Notes under the pieces: generated by a model
What the model saw: the letters and a program-made list of their open reading frames with translations, nothing else
What the model was told of the DNA's origin: nothing
The model's database searches: none
Position numbers and translations under genes: made by a program
In this document: one piece after another, positions 33,105 to 42,878 of the stretch
Position numbering within the stretch: position 1 is the first letter of the stretch
Layout: each line of letters begins with the position of its first letter
Origin: Crystallibacter permensis
GTDB taxonomy: Bacteria; Actinomycetota; Actinomycetes; Actinomycetales; Micrococcaceae
Direction: 5' to 3'
NCBI RefSeq assembly: GCF_025960875.1
Contig: NZ_JAODLR010000016.1
Location: 1-64,000 of the forward strand
Length of the DNA: 64,000 nt

Positions 33105-33827
33105 ATGTCTGTAGTTCGAGCAGGCCGTGTGCTAGTGGTCGAAGATGAGGTTACTTTGGCCCGCGTGGTGGAAAAGTACCTGCGCAAGTTCGGGCTGGAG
33201 GTGTCGGTGTGCCACGACGGGGCGGACGCGGTGGAGGCGGTGAGGGCTTTCACACCGGATGTGCTGGTACTGGACTTGGGTCTGCCGGGGCTGGACGGTA
33301 TCGAGGTCTGTCGGCGGGTGCGTACGTTCTCGGACTGCCACGTATTGATGCTCACGGCCCGTGACGATGAGGTGGATAAGGTCGTGGGACTGTCGGTGGG
33401 GGCCGATGACTATATGACAAAACCGTTTAGCCAACGTGAACTGCTGGCGCGGGTGCAAGCCAGGTTGCGCCGGATCCACCAACTCGACTCGGCACCCAGA
33501 GCTGAGCCGACGTCGAGCGATCGGACCGTGACGATCGGGGATCTTGTGGTGGACCGTGCCGCACGCCAGGTCCACGTGGACGGAGAACCGGTGCCGTTCA
33601 CTCGGATCGAGTTCGACCTGCTAACCGCCCTGGCGGAGCATCCCCTGCAGGTGCTCAGCCGTCGGCAGCTGGTAGACATGATCTGGAACGCCCAGTGGAA
33701 CGGGGACGAGCACCTCGTGGACGTCCACATCGGGCGGATCCGCAAGAAGCTCAACGATCCCGCCGCCGCCCCCCGGTTCATTCATACAGCCCGCGGGGTC
33801 GGATACCGGATCGGAGATGGACGATGA
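33105..33827 (+). CDS. OmpR-family response regulator
   Basis: A 240-residue two-component regulator. The receiver has the acidic pair in VVEDE, the phosphorylated Asp in VLVLDLGLPG and the Lys in YMTKPF. The C-terminal winged helix ends RFIHTARGVGYRIGDGR, typical of OmpR/PhoB proteins. The ATG follows AAAGGAG. It overlaps the histidine kinase gene by ATGA. The signal is unknown; copper is possible in this setting. Confidence 0.95.
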   Translation: MSVVRAGRVLVVEDEVTLARVVEKYLRKFGLEVSVCHDGADAVEAVRAFTPDVLVLDLGLPGLDGIEVCRRVRTFSDCHVLMLTARDDEVDKVVGLSVGADDYMTKPFSQRELLARVQARLRRIHQLDSAPRAEPTSSDRTVTIGDLVVDRAARQVHVDGEPVPFTRIEFDLLTALAEHPLQVLSRRQLVDMIWNAQWNGDEHLVDVHIGRIRKKLNDPAAAPRFIHTARGVGYRIGDGR

Positions 33828-34960
33828 CGAGCACCTCCACGCCTTCTGTGACGCACTGGCAACCGCTGACGCTAAGGTTGATGTTGGCGCAGGCCTTGGT
33901 GCTGCTAGTGGGGTTGGTCCTCATGCTCGTGACGGTGTTGTGGTTCGGCCCGTCGATGTTCTTCCACGAGCTGGCGGTGTCCGGCCATGCCGAGGAGGCG
34001 GCGCATGTGGGTGAGGAAATCCTGCAGGGCGCCTTCCGCACGGTCAGCTTCAGTGCCGTGATTGTCGGGGGGCTGCCTGCCCTTGTTATCGCTGTATTGC
34101 TCAGCTTCTACCTGTACCGGACCATAGGCCGATCACTCACGGCGTTCAGCTCCGCTGCCGAGCAGGTGGCCTCGGGCGACTATCAAGTCCAGCTCACATC
34201 GCCGGGGTTGGGTCCGGAGTTCGATACCTTGGCGTCCTCGTTCAGCGACATGGCCGCCCGGCTTTCCGCGGTAGACACCACGCGGCGCCAGATGCTGGCC
34301 GATCTGGCTCATGAGATGCGCACCCCGCTGGCCAGCATCAATGCACATGTGGAGGCGATCGAAGACGGAGTGCTGGAGATGGATGAGGAGACTACCCGCA
34401 TCCTGTACTCCCAAACTGGCCGGCTCGAACGATTGGCCGGGGACATCCGGCTGCTGGCCCAGGCCGAAGAAGGTCTCGTCCATCTCCAATTGGCTGCGCA
34501 GTATCCGGCGGAGGTGGTTGCCGAGGCGGTAGCCTCGGTGCAGCAGGAAGCCGCGGCCAAGGACATCACGCTCGCCACCACCATGTCCGGACTGGACGCG
34601 GGGCCAGTGCTTATGGATCGGGAGCGGATCGGCCAGGTACTGGGCAACCTGCTGGTCAATGCACTGCGCCATACCCCTGCCACAGGGAGGATCACGGTGC
34701 ACACCGACCACGCCGTGGACGCGGTGACGATCGCCGTGACCGACACCGGGGACGGGATCCCAGCGGAGCACCTGCCCCATATCTTCGACCGGTTCTACCG
34801 TGCCCGTGCCGGGAGGGAAGCCGGTCCCGGATCGGGTCTGGGATTGTCGATCAGCAGGGCACTGGTCGAGGCCCATGGTGGGAGACTCCAGGCCAGCAGC
34901 GCGGGGGTTGACCGTGGAGCGAGCTTCGAGCTGCTCTTGCCCCGCTCCGTGTCTTCCTGA
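33824..34960 (+). CDS. Sensor histidine kinase
   Basis: A 378-residue membrane kinase: two helices (about residues 18-42 and 85-105) around a short external loop of about 40 residues, a HAMP linker, the H-box LADLAHEMRTPLASI, the N-box NLLVNALRHTP, and G-boxes DTGDGIP and GSGLGLSISRALVEAHGG. The ATG at 33824 overlaps the regulator stop; longer in-frame starts run through the regulator gene. The small sensor loop has a Met and a His (MFFHELAVSGHAEEAAHV) but no clear metal site. Confidence 0.95.
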   Translation: MTSTSTPSVTHWQPLTLRLMLAQALVLLVGLVLMLVTVLWFGPSMFFHELAVSGHAEEAAHVGEEILQGAFRTVSFSAVIVGGLPALVIAVLLSFYLYRTIGRSLTAFSSAAEQVASGDYQVQLTSPGLGPEFDTLASSFSDMAARLSAVDTTRRQMLADLAHEMRTPLASINAHVEAIEDGVLEMDEETTRILYSQTGRLERLAGDIRLLAQAEEGLVHLQLAAQYPAEVVAEAVASVQQEAAAKDITLATTMSGLDAGPVLMDRERIGQVLGNLLVNALRHTPATGRITVHTDHAVDAVTIAVTDTGDGIPAEHLPHIFDRFYRARAGREAGPGSGLGLSISRALVEAHGGRLQASSAGVDRGASFELLLPRSVSS

Positions 34961-35135
34961 GCTCGCGCGAGCTCAACAACAACGAAGACTTGCCCATCCG
35001 GCGATCAAGCCGATCTGTTGGCCGCTGCCCAAACCTGTGAAGGTGTCCACGGCCCGCATACCGGCGCCCATGATCGGCCCGTCCCGTCGATCAGATGACC
35101 GAGGACGTGGACCACGCGGCCAATCAACCCGTCTC

Positions 35136-35480
35136 CTACAGTTCCAGTCCACCGTGGCGCGAGAGCACCACTCGGGTCCCGATCAATGGGGTCCAGCCCC
35201 CGACCAGCGGTACGACGGTGGCCTCGGCGCCGTTCACCGCCACCACCTGCGCCTCGACTCCCGCTTCATAGCAGCCAGGCTGTCGGGGGCCCTTGATGGC
35301 CTCCCAGCCGGAAATAGCCACCACGTCCCCGACGACGACGTCGAGCCCACCGATGGTGGCTTGCAGCCCCTGGGAGGAGACGACGGTGCCGTAGGCGAAC
35401 GCGCCGGCCGGATCGGCGGCGGCGTGATCCTTCTGGGTGCGCCGCCACCGCAGCAGGGAGGCGATACTGAACCTGGCCAT
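35136..35480 (-). CDS. Orphan FliI-N-like beta-barrel protein
   Basis: A 114-residue protein with a basic N-terminus (FSIASLLRWRRTQKD). Its remainder resembles the small beta-barrel at the front of FliI/YscN-type rotary ATPases: YGTVVSSQGLQATIGGLDVV, VGDVVAI, EAQVVAVNGAEATVVPL and GTRVVLS follow the usual order. The ATPase domain that should follow is absent. The start is directly adjacent to the stop of the 51-residue gene upstream. No flagellar or secretion genes lie in the window. The similarity is by eye and could be coincidental. Confidence 0.5.
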   Translation of the reverse strand: MARFSIASLLRWRRTQKDHAAADPAGAFAYGTVVSSQGLQATIGGLDVVVGDVVAISGWEAIKGPRQPGCYEAGVEAQVVAVNGAEATVVPLVGGWTPLIGTRVVLSRHGGLEL

Positions 35481-35635
35481 CAGGAGGCCCTCCCGTCACG
35501 ATGGGCGGCGTCCGGGGTCGCAGATAGGGCGGTGAAGCCGTCCATGTCGCGACGCAGTAATCCCCCGATCGACGTGTTGCGGAGCTGGACGAGCGCCCCA
35601 GGCTGGGATTTCCCATTCACCTTGATCACGTTCAC
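35480..35635 (-). CDS. Small conserved-looking protein of unknown function
   Basis: A 51-residue product starting MNVIKVNGKSQPGALVQLRN, from a GTG just after AAGGAGG. It precedes and abuts the FliI-N-like gene, so the two form a small operon. It has no membrane segment and no motif I recognise. The strong ribosome binding site and clean junction support a real gene. Confidence 0.55.
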   Translation of the reverse strand: MNVIKVNGKSQPGALVQLRNTSIGGLLRRDMDGFTALSATPDAAHRDGRAS

Positions 35636-36157
35636 ACATCCTCCTTGTGGGCGCGACCGCCACCTGTCCGTTAGAGGAGGCCGGCAGGTCCTGAACAGGG
35701 CCCGCATCATCAGAATGGCAAAGCGCCTATGCGCTGGCGTTGCGTGATTCTCACAATTCTCTCAAGGAAGACCGGGATCTAAGCGGCCATGAAAAACTGC
35801 CCGTAGGTGGCCACGGAATTTTGTGGCAACGTCGACGCGGGTTTGCTAACTAAAGTGAGCAGGACAACCACAAGGTGCCTCACTTTAGTAAGAAATTCCG
35901 TAGGAACGGCACCTTGGTGAATTTTTTAGTAACATCCCCGACAACTCGACACTGAACATCGACGCCGCTACGAAAACCTTGAACCATACTGCCGGGCCGT
36001 GATAGACGGGGATCATTCGAATGCCTCGGGCTTCAACTGGTACCGAAACGTCAGCGCAGGTGCGAGCGGGTCGGCGCCAGCGGGGTCGACTCACCACCCA
36101 TCACCGCTGCCACATCCGCAGCCTTCTGCGACTCGGGCCCCAACTCGGCCATCGTCC
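35636..36157. other. Intergenic with nested inverted repeats
   Basis: Two perfect inverted repeats interlock: ACTAAAGTGAG (35849-35859) with CTCACTTTAGT (35879-35889), and CAAGGTGCC (35871-35879) with GGCACCTTG (35908-35916). A further TTTTAGTAAC lies at 35925. They look like operator sites or the end of a small mobile element. No gene is supported. Confidence 0.5.
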
Positions 36158-36690
36158 TTATGTAGCAATCTGAAGCTGCGTCGCCCGGTTCAAACGGACC
36201 CGGAAGAACGATTCGTCCAGCTTCGCTTCGTACGCGTCCGTGGCATCCTCGACATCGCCGAGCGTGACCACCTCATCGTTGGCCACCATCCAGACCTGGT
36301 AACCCAGCTCCTGGATGAAGTAGAGATAACCTTCGGTCAGCTTGAAAGCCCGTTCGAGTGCATCCTGCTCGAACCGAGCCCCTCAGCTAGTGCGGCCTCG
36401 GCCAGCGCTCTTGGCGCGTCTTCCTCATCGAGGGAACCGATGCGCGGTAACTTGAAGAGCCTTTCGGGATAGAATTTGGCGTCGCCGGTGAGTTTGGCGA
36501 TCTGCGGCAGTCCGGCACAGACGAACGTCACGGAAGTTTCCGCTGTACGGTCTTGTGGATCGCCTGGATGATGGCTTCCAGCTGGAATCGGCTCAGGAAC
36601 TGGACCTCGTCGACGAGCAGCGCCAGACCCGTGCCGTGGTCCGCCGCCTCGCCGATAGCGACCAAGACGTCCGTGAGGGTCCAGTGTCAG
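36158..36690 (-). pseudogene. AAA-family ATPase, degenerate fragment
   Basis: Reading the minus strand in more than one frame gives pieces of an AAA ATPase: a Walker B-like GLALLVDEVQFLSRFQLEAI, then FVCAGLPQIAKLTGDAKFYPERLF, IGSLDEEDAPRALAEAALAEG, and finally FKLTEGYLYFIQELGYQVW to the stop at 36158. The order and wording match a common actinobacterial ATP-binding protein. The N-terminal P-loop part is missing and at least two frameshifts break the rest. Confidence 0.7.
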
Positions 36691-37013
36691 TTCGGAGTGA
36701 TTGAGCACCTAGGCAATGAAAGCCAGTTTCCTCACTTTAGGCAACTTCATCTGATCCTAATAAACTTAGCTAAATCCCTAAAGTCACTCTTGTCGCTCCA
36801 CGCCGCTGCAGCAGTGCTGGTGCGTTGAAGCAGCCTCGCCTGTCGAGCTTCAGGAGCCTCAGGAGGACGGTCCGAAGGACATGATCATTGTGAAGCACTG
36901 TTATCCTGCGTGTGACGCAAACGCCGATAACAGCAAATAGGGGTCTTGCACTTCCGGGAGTACCTGGCATCCTACTGTGGCGTGCGGCTGGGCTTCTGGA
37001 GTCTCCTGCACGA
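36691..37013. other. Intergenic, nothing identified
   Basis: About 320 bases between the ATPase remnant and the NRPS stop. CTCACTTTAG at 36731-36740 repeats, in the same orientation, the right half of the palindrome at 35879. Nothing else is seen. Confidence 0.35.
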
Positions 37014-40000
37014 TTAGGCGGGAATGCCCACATGCTTGCCCGGGTTTGTTCTGTGGTCTCGCGTCGGCCTCATCTGCCCGATCCAGCGCTTGGTACGGTG
37101 ACGGGGAATGCGCGGAAGCGTGACCTGGGGCGGCACATACACGTTGCGGTCCCTTATTTCGCGTGCCGGATTGCCGCCGTACAGAGTGTTTTCCGGGACT
37201 TCTTCGCCCTTCATCAGGAACGAGTCGGCCAGCAGCGTTGAGCCGTTGTGCATGGTGACTCCGTAGTTGACGAAGGACTCAACACCTAGTGAGCAGCGGT
37301 CACGGAGGGTGATGTAGTCGGATTTGAAGGTGCCGTCTTCCATTGAATGGCTCTGGATGGCGGTGCCTTCGTTGAGTGCGCAGTCGTCGCCGATGGAGAC
37401 CAGAGTCTTTTCCGGTATGTCGCAGCCGGCATCGTAAAGCCGCTTCCCCACCCTCACGCCGAGCAGTCGCCAGATCATGGGTTTGAAGGGCGTGCCGCTG
37501 AAGGGTGCTACGGCCAGGAGCTTCCAGAGGCGTTCGTGGTGCCAGAAGTAGGGGTCGTAGATGGAACAGTATTGGGGCTTCAGTCGGCCGAAGCCCAGGA
37601 CGGAGCGCTCGGCCACCACGCTGATCAGGATGCCGACGATCAGGAACGCGATGGTCGCGACTCCCACGGCCAGTACCCCGAAGTCGTCGTAGAAGGTCAC
37701 GGCGATGGCCGCGAGCAGCGTCGCCTCGAAGAACAGGAACCACCGTAGGGTCAGGAACAGTCCGATGGTCACGATGTTGTGCTTGTTCTTGGCCTGAATG
37801 AGGGGCTTTCTGACTTCTTCGTTCTTGAGTTCATCGAATTCCTTGTCCCGATCAACGATTCTGGGGATTTCAAACGGTGGGGATCCGAGCAGGCCCACGC
37901 CTTCCCTGATGGGCCCGTCGATCGGGACCATGACCTTGGTCGCGAGCAGGCAGTTGTCTCCGGTGCGCGCAGCGAGTGGGAAGGTGATGTCGTTGCCAAG
38001 GAAGTTGCGTTCGCCGATGGTGACGCGTGAGACGCGGAAGGATGAGCTGGAAAAGTCGGCGTTCATGATGTTCAGGCCGTCCGAGACCATCGTGCCGGAA
38101 CCGACGGAGCTGAGGTAGGGCGTTTCGTGTGCGACTTCGGGACCGAAATTCGACCCGGTTTGTTCGACTTTGCCCAGGTCGTATCCCAGGGCCTGCAGGA
38201 AATGCACAATGTATGAGCTGTCGCCGAAGATGTCTTTATACATTTTGGCGTTCGTCATGCGGGCGATCATCCGCTGAAGGGTGAAGTGCACGCCGTAGAG
38301 CGGGTAGACGGTGTCGGGTTTCAGCGCCCGGTTCAGGATCCTGGGGACGGTGAGCACGAAGACGAGGCCGGTGATCAGGCCGCTGATGAACAGCACCAGG
38401 GTGGTAGCCAGCACGTCGAGGTAGAAGCGCGGATTGTTCAGCTGCAGGTGTTCGGTCTCCAGGTAGTCCGGGAGCAGCATGGCCAGGCCGACGAGGCCGA
38501 CGGGCAGGACCAGAACGAAGCGGTTGAAAAGCTGCAGCAGGCTGTAGATGACCCGTCGGCGGGTGGTGCAGTTCGCGGGTTCGGTTGTTCTGTAGTTCGC
38601 GTCTGTGGAGACAGCTGGGGAACCGTGCCAGGTCTGTCCGTCCGGCACTGATTGTGAACTCTGCAGTGAGGAGGCATGCCCGAGCTGGGCGTTGTCGCCC
38701 ATCGAGGATCCGATGTCCAAGGTGGTTTTCTCGGAAATGAGGACGTTTCGTCCCAGCGTCACAGGACCGGTCTCTATGGTGCCTGGGCGGGCGCGGTAGC
38801 CGAGGAAGAACGAGTTCTTGTGGATGACGCTGTCTTCTCCGATGGTAATCAGATCGGTACACACCGGTACGGTGCGGGAGAAGATCACCACGTTCTTCCC
38901 GATCTTCGCCCCCAGGGCGCGTAGGTAGAGGATGTAGAGGGGCGAGCCGACGAACATCACGAGGGGGTTGGCCCGGGTCAGTGTTTTAACGGCCCAGAAC
39001 CGAATGTAGGCCATGCTCCAGAGCGGGATCTCCGCTGGCTTCCAGCGGCCGATGAGTATCCATTTCATAATGATGGGAGCGATGGAGAGCGCCACGAACA
39101 TGGCTGCCCCGAATCCGACGGACCGTACCCACATGTCGATCAGGCTGGTGCCTTCGGAAACCCAGTTGAATCCGAAGATCAGCAGGAACGCGGCGTACGT
39201 CGTGTAGCCAAGGAAAATCAGCAGCTGGATGGCGCCGCACAGAACGAAGCTGCCGGTGCCGGGTAACGGGCCGGCAGGCACCGCTTCAGGCAGTCTTGAG
39301 GGTTCCGGTTCAAGGACCGTTGCGGACTGTGCAGCGTCCAGGACCACGGCCAGCTGCCGGACCGTCGGGGACTGGTAGACGTCCTGCATGGCGATCGGCG
39401 GCAACCCGGTGTGCTTCCTGACCCTGGCGCTGAAATGCGCGAGCAGCAGCGAATTGGCCCCCAGATCCTCAAAGAAGTTCGCCTCGGCTGACACCCGCTC
39501 CAGGCCCAGGACTGCGCCGAGCTGCGTTGCCAGCGATTCTTCCGTTCCGGTCGCCGGGGCCGTGTAGCTGTCGGGACCCGTCAGGCTTCGCCTGTTCGTC
39601 GGGGCGGGCAGCTTCTTACGGTCCGCCTTGTCACTGGCCATCATGGGAATGGCATCGAGGCGTTCGAAATACGCCGGCACCATGTAGCCGGGCAGCAGCT
39701 TCCTCAGCATCTCGTGGATTTTCTGTTCATCGGCGTCCCTGTCGTGGCGGACGGTGTAGTACGCGACAAGCTCCACGAAACCCGGCGCCGGCTCATAGGT
39801 TCCCACGACCGCCTGGGCGACCCCGGGGGCCTTCAGCAGCACGGACTCAATCTCTGTCAGCTCGATCCGGTAACCGCGGATCTTGACCTGCGTATCGATA
39901 CGGCCGAAGTACTCGATCTCTCCGTCTGTATTGATCCGGCCCAGGTCCCCGGTGCGGTAGATACGCGCCGACGGGTTGTTCCCGATCCCCAGGAAATCGG

Positions 40001-41240
40001 GGATGAACGCCTTTTCGGTCAAGTCATCGCGGTTCACATAGCCTCTTGCCAGCCCGATGCCGGCCAAACCGATTTCGCCTGTCTCGCCCGGACCAAGCGC
40101 CCGGCTTTCCTCAGGGTCAAGGATGACGGCGGAATAGGTCGGCAGCGGCACGCCCAGCGTGACCGGACGGTCCGGATCAACAACGTTCCACGTCGCGGTA
40201 ACGGTCGCTTCGGTCGGACCGTAAACGTTGAGGAAGCGCAGACCGGGCCGGTGCCAGCGCACGATCAGGTCCCGGGGACAGGCCTCCCCGGAGACCAGCA
40301 GGAAGCGCAGATCCGGCAGCTCCTCCTCGATGGTTGCAAGCAGGGTCGGCACGCAGCACAGCGCGGTGATCTGCTTCTCCGTCAGGAACGCTGAAAGTTC
40401 GGTCCCGAGCAGGCTCGACCCGCCGGGTTTGGGAACCAAGGTTGCCCCGGCCAGCCAGGGAACCCAGATTTCCTCCACGGAGAAGTCGAAGGCCAGTGTC
40501 ATGCCCTGATAGACACGGTCCGAGGACCGGTATCCGTAGACGTCCGAGGCCACACGGACAAAGTTGCAGATGCTCGCATGGTCAACGGCCACGCCCTTGG
40601 GCCGGCCGGTCGAGCCGGAGGTGTAAATGATGTACGCCAGATCGGTGGGTGTGCCCCAGTCCGACAAGTCGGTCAGGCGCGAGGATTCGCACCCGAATAT
40701 GTGCAGATGCTCGTGGTCGAGGCACACCACGGGAGCCGCGACCTCAGGAAGCAGGTCCTTCAAATGGCTGAGCGAGAGCACCATCGCGGCATCCGCGTCC
40801 TCAACAATGTATTTCAACCGGTCGGAGGGAAACGCCGGATCCATCGGCACATACGCGGCACCGATCTTCAGCACCGCAAGCATGGCCACATAGGCACGCC
40901 ACGGCTGGTCGAACAGCAGAGCGATGCGGTCACCGGGACGTGCCCCCAACACCAGCAAGTGGCGCGCGAGCTGGTTGGCACACCCGTCCAGATGCTTATA
41001 TGTCAAAAGGACATCCCCGGCATCCACCGCCGGGTGGGCGCCCCGTCCCTCTGCCAGGAGCTGGTCGCAACGGTCTTCAAAAAGCCGCTCCAACCGTTCA
41101 CCCGGGCGCCAGCGGATGGACTGGTCAGGGGAAGCTGACGTGAGAACGGCACCCTCCCCCACACCCGCCCTCGCGGAGATCCGACCCTGAAGCTCCACCG
41201 GGCGATTTGCGACCACGCCAGTTCTCGCCTTTTTTCCCAT
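37014..41240 (-). CDS. Pls/PosA-family non-ribosomal peptide synthetase
   Basis: A 1408-residue single-module synthetase. The adenylation domain (about residues 45-560) has YIIYTSGSTGRPKGVAV and YRTGDLGRI; a carrier domain follows with the phosphopantetheine Ser in LGANSLLLAHF (about residue 600). The rest, from about residue 690, alternates groups of transmembrane helices with left-handed beta-helix (hexapeptide) stretches. This is the plan of the Pls/PosA family, which includes epsilon-poly-L-lysine synthase and related polymer-forming enzymes. There is no thioesterase or condensation domain. The amino acid used cannot be read with confidence. The ATG at 41240 has only weak upstream signals. 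Confidence 0.88.
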   Translation of the reverse strand: MGKKARTGVVANRPVELQGRISARAGVGEGAVLTSASPDQSIRWRPGERLERLFEDRCDQLLAEGRGAHPAVDAGDVLLTYKHLDGCANQLARHLLVLGARPGDRIALLFDQPWRAYVAMLAVLKIGAAYVPMDPAFPSDRLKYIVEDADAAMVLSLSHLKDLLPEVAAPVVCLDHEHLHIFGCESSRLTDLSDWGTPTDLAYIIYTSGSTGRPKGVAVDHASICNFVRVASDVYGYRSSDRVYQGMTLAFDFSVEEIWVPWLAGATLVPKPGGSSLLGTELSAFLTEKQITALCCVPTLLATIEEELPDLRFLLVSGEACPRDLIVRWHRPGLRFLNVYGPTEATVTATWNVVDPDRPVTLGVPLPTYSAVILDPEESRALGPGETGEIGLAGIGLARGYVNRDDLTEKAFIPDFLGIGNNPSARIYRTGDLGRINTDGEIEYFGRIDTQVKIRGYRIELTEIESVLLKAPGVAQAVVGTYEPAPGFVELVAYYTVRHDRDADEQKIHEMLRKLLPGYMVPAYFERLDAIPMMASDKADRKKLPAPTNRRSLTGPDSYTAPATGTEESLATQLGAVLGLERVSAEANFFEDLGANSLLLAHFSARVRKHTGLPPIAMQDVYQSPTVRQLAVVLDAAQSATVLEPEPSRLPEAVPAGPLPGTGSFVLCGAIQLLIFLGYTTYAAFLLIFGFNWVSEGTSLIDMWVRSVGFGAAMFVALSIAPIIMKWILIGRWKPAEIPLWSMAYIRFWAVKTLTRANPLVMFVGSPLYILYLRALGAKIGKNVVIFSRTVPVCTDLITIGEDSVIHKNSFFLGYRARPGTIETGPVTLGRNVLISEKTTLDIGSSMGDNAQLGHASSLQSSQSVPDGQTWHGSPAVSTDANYRTTEPANCTTRRRVIYSLLQLFNRFVLVLPVGLVGLAMLLPDYLETEHLQLNNPRFYLDVLATTLVLFISGLITGLVFVLTVPRILNRALKPDTVYPLYGVHFTLQRMIARMTNAKMYKDIFGDSSYIVHFLQALGYDLGKVEQTGSNFGPEVAHETPYLSSVGSGTMVSDGLNIMNADFSSSSFRVSRVTIGERNFLGNDITFPLAARTGDNCLLATKVMVPIDGPIREGVGLLGSPPFEIPRIVDRDKEFDELKNEEVRKPLIQAKNKHNIVTIGLFLTLRWFLFFEATLLAAIAVTFYDDFGVLAVGVATIAFLIVGILISVVAERSVLGFGRLKPQYCSIYDPYFWHHERLWKLLAVAPFSGTPFKPMIWRLLGVRVGKRLYDAGCDIPEKTLVSIGDDCALNEGTAIQSHSMEDGTFKSDYITLRDRCSLGVESFVNYGVTMHNGSTLLADSFLMKGEEVPENTLYGGNPAREIRDRNVYVPPQVTLPRIPRHRTKRWIGQMRPTRDHRTNPGKHVGIPA

Positions 41241-41532
41241 TCGCTTCTCCCCATCGCATGAGAACCCACAGATAGGGCCTAGTGGAGCGCACCGCCTGTT
41301 ATCCGCTCGTCACGGCGCCGTTACTGGGAGACAAGACCGTGAGATTCCGCATGCAAATACTTGAAGTGAGAGGGCTTTAGGCGCACCATCTCAGGCATTG
41401 CTGTGTTCGAGGCCGAGAGGCAGGCACTCAGGATTTTCCAAGTTTTTGACTTTAGGTTGATCCGGAAGGTTGGATACCGACATTGCCGGACAGGATGCCC
41501 ATGCTCCGGAATGCTGTCCCTGAGGAGCGGCT

Positions 41533-42768
41533 GTGCCCAAGGCAGATGACACCACCGAAGGGTTCTTGCCGCCTTCCCCCGAGCAATTTGCAGGAAGCCG
41601 CAGACCCCGGATAAAGGGTGTTGACGCGGCGCGCGGAGCGGCGTTGCTGGGGATGCTTGCCGTCAACGTACTGCCGGCCGCAACAGCAGATCACGAGCCG
41701 ACAATGACGACGATGATGTTGGCGGGGCACGCTTCGGCACTTTTCGCGGTCCTCGCCGGCGTTTCACTGGCGTTCATTTCCGGCGGGCGCCGCCGGTTCC
41801 TCGGCCGCCCGCTGTTGGCGGCAAAGGCCGGGCTTGCGGTAAGGGCACTACTCATTCTGGGGCTTGGCCTGTTGCTAGGTTACGCGGAACCGGGTCCGGC
41901 GATTATTCTGGCCTATTACGGTGTGATGTTCCTGCTGGCGGTGCCGCTGCTGGGCCTGCCACCGTGGGCGTTGGCCGTCCTTGCGGTCGGCTCCGCCACT
42001 CTGGCACCGGCTCTCCTGCTGGGCCTGCAAGGCGATCTGCCTACCGTGCAAACGGACAATCCCACGTTCACTGACATTTTTGAAGAGCCGGTCGGGTCGG
42101 CGGTCCTCCTGACGTTCACCGGCTTCTACCCGGCAGTACCGTGGATGGCTTATATCTGTGCCGGCATGGTGATCGGGCGGCTGAATCTGTCTTCGCGGCG
42201 ATCCGCGGCCTGGCTGCTGGCCGGCGGCGTCCTGCTCGCACTGTTGGCATGGGGTGTCTCGGCGTTCCTGCTCGGGCCCGCCGGCGGCTTTGGCCAGCTC
42301 GTTGCTTCGTCGCCGGGCCTCGCTGCTGACGACGTGAACGAAGTCTTTGTCTATGGTCCGGATTCGGGTTTGCCGGGCGGGTCCTGGTGGTGGCTGGCGG
42401 TAATGGCCCCGTACTCGTCGATGCCTTTGGAATTGCTGCATACGATCGGTACGTCTGCGGCGGCACTTGGGCTCGTTTTGCTGTTGGGCAAGGCATTCGA
42501 TCCGATTATCGGCGTCCTGGCCCCGGCGGGGAGCATGACGCTGACCCTGTATTCCGCCCATCTGCTCTTCGTGTCCACCAGGTTCCTCGGCGACAGGCCC
42601 TTTGTCTCGCTGGCTGTCCAGGCAGGCGCAGCGGTCATCTTCGCCGTGGTCTGGCACAGTACGAAGGGCAAAGGGCCGCTGGAAGGCCCGCTGGGTGCGT
42701 TGTCCGAAAAGGTCCGCAACCGGATCAGGCATCGGCGCCGGGCAGCGCTGGATCCGGCGGCCGAGTGA
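41533..42768 (+). CDS. DUF418/DUF1624-like multi-pass membrane protein, second copy
   Basis: A 411-residue protein with about ten helices, paralogous to the product at 31307-32539 (GVDAARGAALLGMLAVN, AGHASALFAVLAGVSLA, GKGPLEGPL). The start is a GTG six bases behind GAGGAG. It is divergent from the NRPS gene, with about 290 bases between. Function unknown; an acyl or glycan modification role is suggested only by distant family members. Confidence 0.82.
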   Translation: MPKADDTTEGFLPPSPEQFAGSRRPRIKGVDAARGAALLGMLAVNVLPAATADHEPTMTTMMLAGHASALFAVLAGVSLAFISGGRRRFLGRPLLAAKAGLAVRALLILGLGLLLGYAEPGPAIILAYYGVMFLLAVPLLGLPPWALAVLAVGSATLAPALLLGLQGDLPTVQTDNPTFTDIFEEPVGSAVLLTFTGFYPAVPWMAYICAGMVIGRLNLSSRRSAAWLLAGGVLLALLAWGVSAFLLGPAGGFGQLVASSPGLAADDVNEVFVYGPDSGLPGGSWWWLAVMAPYSSMPLELLHTIGTSAAALGLVLLLGKAFDPIIGVLAPAGSMTLTLYSAHLLFVSTRFLGDRPFVSLAVQAGAAVIFAVVWHSTKGKGPLEGPLGALSEKVRNRIRHRRRAALDPAAE

Positions 42769-42878
42769 GTAGATCTACCGGAGACACCGAGGCTACGGGG
42801 ATATGCGGCGGGCTTTTGCAGCGGATTGGGTTCCTCGCCGGTCTGGTACCGCCCCCTGCGTGTGGCACCGGGTCCGGG

